Part shown: one piece after another, positions 58,447 through 64,000 of the stretch
Position numbering within the stretch: position 1 is the first letter of the stretch
How the letters are laid out: every line of letters starts with the position of its first letter
Source of the DNA: Ursus arctos
Taxonomy: Eukaryota; Chordata; Mammalia; Carnivora; Ursidae
Direction of reading: 5' to 3'
DNA: 64,000 nucleotides
NCBI RefSeq assembly: GCF_023065955.2
Contig: NW_026623078.1
Coordinates: forward strand, 8,752,199-8,816,198
Notes under the pieces: model-generated
Databases searched by the model: none
What the model was told of the DNA's origin: nothing
What the model saw: the letters and a program-made list of their open reading frames with translations, nothing else
Made by a program: the position numbers and the translations under genes

Positions 58447-59157
58447 AAGGGGATCCCTCTTACACTCTTGGTGGGAATGCAAGGTGCCACAGCCACTTTG
58501 GAAAAGTGTGGAGGTCCCTCAAAAAATTAAAAATAGAGCTACCCTATGATCCAGCAATTGCACTACTGGGTATTTACCCCAAAGATACAGACGTAGTGAA
58601 GAGAAGGGCCATATGCACCCAAATGTTCATAGCAGCATTGTCCACAATAGCTAAATCATGGAAGGAGCTGAGATGCCCTTCAACAGATGATTGGATTAAG
58701 AAGATGTGGTCCATATATACAATGGAATATTCCTCAGCCATCAGAAAGAACTATTACCCAACATTTGCAGCAACATGGGCGGGACTGGAGGAGATAATGC
58801 TAAGTGAAATAAGTCAAGCGGAGAAAGACAATTATCATATAGTTTCACTCATTTATGGAACATGAGAAATAGCAGGAAGATTGGTAGGAGAAGGAAGGGA
58901 AGAATGAAGGGGGTTGGTAAACAGAAGGGGAATGAACCATGAGAGACTATGGACTCTGGGAAACAAACTGAGGGTTTCAGAGGGGAGGGGGGTGGGGCAT
59001 TGGGATAGGCCGGTGATGGGTATTAAGGAGGGCACGTCTTGCATGGTGCACTGGGTGTTAAATGCAAATAATGAATCATGGAACACTACATCAAAAACGA
59101 AGGATGTACTCTATGGTGAGTAACATAACATAATAAAAAATTATTATTTAAAGAAAA
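58447..59157 (+). mobile_element. 5'-truncated young L1, sense, with ORF2 C-terminus
   Basis: Starts inside ORF2; the open frame to 58865 carries typical L1 ORF2 C-terminal residues (PYDPAIALLGIYPKD; later KKMWSIYTMEYSSAI). Then come the 3' UTR and 'aacataataaaaaattatta' tail. Target duplication 'aagactcaagcagagaga' (58429-58446) versus 'aagactcaagtagagaga' (59158-59175), one mismatch. Without the reverse transcriptase and endonuclease regions it cannot move itself. Confidence 0.95.
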
Positions 59158-60049
59158 AAGACTCAAGTAGAGAGAGTAAACTACTAGAAGTAAGCACAAT
59201 GTTAAGTTATATGACACTGGGGTGGCAAAGGACTTTTAAGCAAAACTCTTAACACGGAAATCATAAAGGAAATCATCAATGAGTTTGAAATTTTAAAAAT
59301 GGACTACTTTTGCATGATAAAATAACATACAGGTAAAAGGCAAATTATAAATTGCAAAAATATATTTGTATCGTATGTCAGAAAAGTTTTTATACATAGA
59401 GAAAAAAGTCTCAGAATAATAAATATAAATATTGAATATATATAATAAAAATATATATGAAGGAAAAGACAAATCTATCATTGGAAAAATGAGTAAAAGA
59501 AATGACTAAGAAATCAGAAAAGAGGAAAAACAAAGACCAGTAAATGATTCAAAAAAGCTTAAACTCATTAGTAATCAAAGAAATTATATATATATATATA
59601 TATATCTCTGCCTTAGCAAAAGACAAACACAGGAACAAATTATAATGCCCTGTACTTGTGGGAAGGCAGCTCATTTCTCTACTACTAGAACGATTATAAA
59701 TCGATAGAGCTCTTCTGAAGCATAATGTGACTAGATGCATCAATGGCATTAGCATATTCATGCCATTTTACGTGGCACTTACACTTATAGGGTATACTCT
59801 AAGGGAATAATTAGTGATATATACACAGATTTAGCAATGATGATGTTAACTGTATTGCAGGCTAATTATAATATAGAAAACTTGAAGAGTCTTAAAAGTT
59901 GAACAATTGGAGTTTAGTGAGGTCAGATGTGAAACATACATACAATGGGATACCAACCATTCATTAAAAATGATTTTAGTGTTTTTATTGAAATAGATGT
60001 CCCCAGTACATCATGAACAAAAATGTAGTCTACAAAATACTCCATTCAG

Positions 60050-60225
60050 GAGTTCCTGGGTGGCTCAGTTGGTTCAGTGTCCTTGATCTTAGGGTCCTTG
60101 GATTGAGCCCTGCATGGGGAGGGGGTTCCCTGCTCAGTGGGGAGTCTGCTTCTCCCTTTCCTTCTGCCCTTCCCTCCCCACTTGTGTGCTCTCTCTCTCT
60201 GAAATAAATAAATGAAGTCTTTAAA
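60050..60225 (+). mobile_element. Can-SINE, sense
   Basis: Head 'gagttcctgggtggctcagt', middle 'cagtggggagtctgcttctc' and tail 'gaaataaataaatgaagtct'. Duplication 'aaaatactccattcag' (60034-60049) versus 'aaaatactctattcag' (60226-60241), one mismatch. Confidence 0.95.
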
Positions 60226-60409
60226 AAAATACTCTATTCAGTAGGATCATAAGACTCAGTTTTTGTAATACATTTATATATGTATACTATTAAGTATATA
60301 AGATAGTATATTAGAATATACTGTTAAGTATACACAGAAAACTGTAAGGAAAAGTCAACTCTAAAATACATTAAAATGTAATTATCTGAATGATGCAGTT
60401 ATGGGTTAT

Positions 60410-60611
60410 TTTTTAAAAAATATTTTATTTATTTGACACAGAGACAGCCAGTGAGAGAGACAGCCAGTGAGAGAGAGACAAGCAGGGGGAGTGGGAGAGG
60501 AAGAAGCAGGCTCCCAGCAGGGAAGTCTGATGTGGGGCTCAATCCCAGGACTCCGGGATCACGCCCTGAGCCAAAGGCAGATGCTTAACCACTGAGCCAC
60601 CCAGGCGCCCC
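60410..60611 (-). mobile_element. Can-SINE, antisense, with internal tandem duplication
   Basis: Tail 'atattttatttatttgacac' at left, complement of the head 'gagccacccaggcgcccc' at right. Perfect duplication gcagttatgggttat at 60395-60409 and 60612-60626. The motif gacagccagtgagaga is present twice in tandem (60443-60458 and 60459-60474). Confidence 0.95.
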
Positions 60612-60734
60612 GCAGTTATGGGTTATGCTTATAATCTTTTTTTTTTTTTTTGCTTATTTGTATCCTCCAATTGTTTTATAATATGTATTTATTGTAAAAT
60701 AAATATAAAAAATGTTTATTAAAAATGAAATAAA

Positions 60735-61345
60735 ATCCTGATAACTCTCCACTGCCTGTGAATTAAGTGATAACTCCCAGGACTGTCACTGTAGGCTTTC
60801 TGCAATGTGTTCCCAAACTGTGTTTTCAATTTTATTGTTGACTATCCCCCTGTATAATGAAATCAGATCATGTCATCTCCCTAATTAAAAGCTTTGGCGG
60901 TTTCCCATGACACTGGAGTTGAATTTGTCTCAACTCTTTATGTAGGCTGGGTGTCACTTAGCCTCACCTTGAGTGAATCTCCTGTTTTCACGTAGCAGCC
61001 CTCTTCTGATTATGCCTGTGGATGGGCTCTTTCCCCAGACTGTGCCCTGCTCTTGATCTCCTGGGTGCCACTAATTCTCAACATGACTCGCTCTGAGATG
61101 CCCTGACACCCAACCTCATGCTCCTTCACCCCCCCTAGTCTCTTTCATCACCATCTGCTGTTTTCACTTAGGGCAGTTGTTCAGTGCAATCACAGCTGCA
61201 CCTATATTAATATGTTGATGAGTATCTGTCTCCCTCATTAGACTTTTCTCTGTGAGGGCAGGGACCAGGCATCAGTTTTTCTTCGCCACTGTCTAGATGT
61301 GTTTAGAGTAGTGCCAGGTCCATAACAGACACTTAAACTTTTCTA
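60735..61345 (+). mobile_element. long L2 LINE 3' region
   Basis: Long ordered match: 'cagatcatgtcatctcccta', 'attaaaagctttggcggttt', 'cccatgacactggagttgaa', 'ccccagactgtgccctgctc', 'ctctgtgagggcagggacca' and 'gtccataacagacacttaaa'. This is the best-preserved L2 in the window; coding frames are gone. Confidence 0.82.
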
Positions 61346-61849
61346 GTTTTGAGTGAATGAACGTGCTTTGCTGCAGTCAAACATACACAGAACCTTGAGC
61401 ATACACCATAACTATAGGCCTAGATTGTCTTTACTCATTTTATTGCCCCAACTCTGCCTGTCAAAATCGTGTCTCTGCTTCAAAGTCTATTCAAATTCCA
61501 TTTCCCCTGTTAAAGCCTTTTCTGAATGGTGGGAGGAGTGTGTGATCGTTATGAAAACATAAACTGAAAAAGATGAACTTTTTTTGTGGTAAAGGGCGGT
61601 GGATTTAGAGAAGATAAAGAGTATTGTGAACCTGAGGCACTTGCAGGATGTACACCCCAGCACAAGAGGCAAAGCTCCTAGAATGCGCAGGACAAGTGTG
61701 TGGGGGGGAGACAGGCCCAGGACTGCTGCATGGTGGAGTTCAGGGCAGCCCCAGCGGTGTGGGGAATGGGTAAAGGCTAGAAGGGAGAGCAAAAAAACAT
61801 GAGTTATGGACAAGGGAAAAGAGATCTTAAGCTACATGAAAGACAGAGG
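61346..61849. other. single-copy non-coding stretch
   Basis: A partial L2-like phrase near 61470-61515 ('aattccatttcccctgttaa') may be another fragment. The 108-residue minus frame (61487-61813) has no recognisable domain. Confidence 0.4.
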
Positions 61850-62077
61850 TAGGGAGCAAGACAAAAAAAGTAAATTATTTGTCAATGTAATTGACAAACC
61901 AAGCAAGACTAAAGAAGGAAGGAAGGCAGGCAGGAAGGAAAGACACAAATTACCAACATTGGAAACGAAACGAGATATCACTAGAGACCACGATGACATC
62001 AAAAGGATAATAAGGGAATATTACAAACAACTCCACAGGCATAGATTTTGCACCTTAAGTAAAATGAACCAATTCAT

Positions 62078-62078
<1 letters not shown>

Positions 62079-62109
<31 letters not shown>
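62079..62109. repeat. poly-A run inside the L1 ORF2 relic
   Basis: Thirty-one uninterrupted A; L1 ORF2-like sequence continues on both sides. Confidence 0.95.
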
Positions 62110-62110
<1 letters not shown>

Positions 62111-63651
62111 AAACTATCCCAACTCACTCAATATGAAAAAGTTAATTTAAATAAACTACAACTATTAAGCAAATTGAACTCATAATTAACTCTTGAGAGG
62201 GGAAAAACCCTCAGGCTCAGTGGTTTCATTGGATAATTCAACTAAATGTCTAAAGAAGAATTAACATTAATTCTACAGAATCCTTCCAGAAAATAGAAGA
62301 AAAAGGCACTGGTGTTACTATGATACTAAAACCAGAAAAAGTACAAAAGAGAAAATGATAGACCATTCTCCCTCATGAATACAGACACAAAATGCTTTAA
62401 CAAAATGTTAGCAAGTAGAATTTAGCAGTGTATTAAGAGAATTGTACACTGTCACCAAGTGGGTTTTATTTCAGGGATGAAAAGATGATTCAATATTCAA
62501 GAAGCAATCAATGTAAGCTACATTTTTAATAGAAAAATCACAGTATCATATAACATGATCACACAAAAAATTTTACAGAATTCAACACCCATTCATGGTA
62601 AAAACTTCCAGAAAAATAGGAATAACAGGGATTTCCCTTAACTTGATAAAGAGCATGTGCAAAAGGCCTACAGCCAATATTATACTTGATGGTGAAATAC
62701 TAAACATTCTACATATTAGGAAACAAATCAAGGATTTTTGTTCTTACCACTTTTATTCAACAAGGTGCTGGAAGTTCCGTCCTGAGCAGTAAGTAAAAAT
62801 CAGTCATTCAATCAATCAATCATACAGGTTAAAATGGAAGAAATAAATTACTGTTTCTGTTTGCAGATGACATGTTTGTCTGTGTAGAAATGCCAAGGAC
62901 TCTACAACCCAAAGCTTCCAGAACTAAAAAATTAGTTTGTCGATGTCACAGGTTATGAGATGCACATGAAAGTCAATTGTATTTCTATATACTAGCAATG
63001 TACACATGGACACCAAAATTAAAAATATATTATTTTTAATTACTCAAAAATGAAATCCTAAAAAATTTTACAAATTTTCTTAGTATAAATCTCAGAAAAC
63101 ATGTGCACGACTTGTACGAGAAATCAAAGATCTTTAAATATGGAGAGACATAGTGAGTTCATGGAAGACTCAGTGTAATATGAATGTCAGATTCCCCAGA
63201 CTGATAACACATGTTTAATGCAATTCCCAACAAAGTCCCAGCCAAGTATTTTCTAGATATAGACAAGATTCTAGACTTCATTTGTAAAGTCAAAGGAATT
63301 TGTCTAGCTAAAACCATTTTGAAAAAGAAGAACAAGGTGGGAGAAATCATTCTACTCAGTTTCAAAACTTACTATATAGTTACAGTAATCAAGACTGTGT
63401 GGTGTTGGTGGAGGGATGGATACTTTTGTCATTGCAACAGAGAACCCAGAAAAAGATCCACAGAGATATGCCCAGCTGAACTTTAACAAAGTAACAAAAG
63501 CAATTCAATGGATAAAAGATAGCATTTTTAACAAATACTGCTGAAAAAAATTGGACATCTGTAGACAAAAACATATACCTCAGCTTATGTTTTACACTTG
63601 AAAAAAATTAACTCAGAATGTATCACAGGCATAAATGTAAACGGGAAGATT

Positions 63652-63808
63652 CTTTTTTTAAAAAGATTTTATTTATCTATTTGACAGAGAGATAGAGAGA
63701 GCATAAGTAGGCAGAGGGAGAGAGAGAAGTAGGCTCTCTACTGAGGAGGGAGTCCAAAGCAGGGCTCATGACCTGATGCTTAACTGACTGAACCCACCCA
63801 GGTACCTC
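63652..63808 (-). mobile_element. Can-SINE, antisense, diverged, inside the L1 relic
   Basis: Tail 'aaaaagattttatttatcta' at left, shortened middle, and complement of the head 'gaacccacccaggtacc' at right. Likely duplication 'taaacgggaagatt' (63638-63651) versus 'taaactggaaaatt' (63809-63822), two mismatches. About 20-40 nt shorter than its relatives. Confidence 0.9.
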
Positions 63809-64000
63809 TAAACTGGAAAATTTTAAACTTAGGAAGAAAGAAGAGAAAATCTTTGTGAACCAGAGCTAGCTAAAGAGTTACCAGATTTGATGCCAAAAAA
63901 GTCATGATCCATTAAAGAAGAAATGGATAAGTTGGACTGAATTTATCAAACTGAAAAGCCTTTGTTTTGTGAGAGACCCTGTTAAGAGTATGAAAAGATA

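Larger units (their letters stand above)
59200..60720 (+). mobile_element. ancient L1 3' end, sense, hit by two SINEs
   Basis: 'gtgggaaggcagctcatttc', 'catacatacaatgggatacc', 'aaccattcattaaaaatgat' and a terminal 'ataatatgtatttattgtaa' resemble the sense 3' part of an old L1. The left limit is approximate. SINEs lie at 60050-60225 and 60410-60611, and a (TA)n run at 59584-59606. Confidence 0.65.
61850..64000 (+). mobile_element. ancient L1 ORF2 relic, sense, runs off the window end
   Basis: The reverse-transcriptase region is legible: codons for F-A-D-D, the catalytic motif, lie at 62860-62871, with context 'gtgggttttatttcaggga' and 'tcaatgtaagctac' upstream and 'tatttctatatactagcaat' downstream. 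Stops and frameshifts break it throughout. The reading is upstream-to-downstream ORF2 with no 3' end inside the window. A 31-nt A run sits inside (62079-62109) and a SINE at 63652-63808. It is a pseudogene of a retrotransposon protein, not a host gene. Confidence 0.9.

Noticed and set aside
58395..58865. 156-codon plus-strand open frame
   Set aside because: It is the truncated L1 ORF2 C-terminus with a chance upstream extension.

Overview
The window looks like non-coding DNA (intergenic or a long intron) from a carnivoran mammal. The main evidence is at least twelve copies of the carnivore-specific tRNA-derived SINE (Can-SINE/SINEC: tRNA-like head, pyrimidine-rich middle, AATAAA-rich tail), plus LINE-1 3' ends of carnivore type. 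Several L1 ends carry the 'gttagtcaccatacagta' signature and some SINEs carry 'gacagccagtgagaga'. From memory these fit arctoid carnivorans (bears, seals and relatives) better than dog or cat. That narrower placement is inference. I found no protein-coding exon, tRNA, rRNA or CRISPR array that I could defend. The only coding-like protein sequence belongs to decayed L1 ORF2. Layout: 1-12.9 kb is mostly single-copy sequence with ancient repeats (MIR, L2, MER5A), one place near 1.2-2.1 kb where a SINE and an L1 used the same target site, and one CpG island (about 10.40-10.71 kb), the best candidate promoter or regulatory element. 12.94-19.16 kb is a long, ancient, antisense L1 hit by four later SINEs. 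19.2-32.4 kb mixes single-copy DNA with small L1 ends, MIRs, a SINE and a diverged pair of direct repeats (25.31-25.76 and 30.74-31.19 kb). 32.44-42.65 kb has no SINE or L1 and contains a G-rich degenerate minisatellite. 42.6-50.3 kb has one SINE, a long TA microsatellite, an MLT1 LTR, an L2 and MIRs. 50.3-64 kb is a dense retrotransposon nest: L1 within L1, SINE within L1, an inverted pair of young L1 ends, a long L2, and an ancient sense-strand L1 ORF2 relic running off the window end. No genes here work together in a pathway. The content is a record of retrotransposition: shared and perfect target-site duplications, 5' inversions from twin priming, one SINE insertion with an apparent target deletion, and microsatellites born inside repeats. 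The CpG island, its forkhead-type site and the two young-repeat-poor blocks are the places where host function is most plausible. I saw no convincing new biological system.
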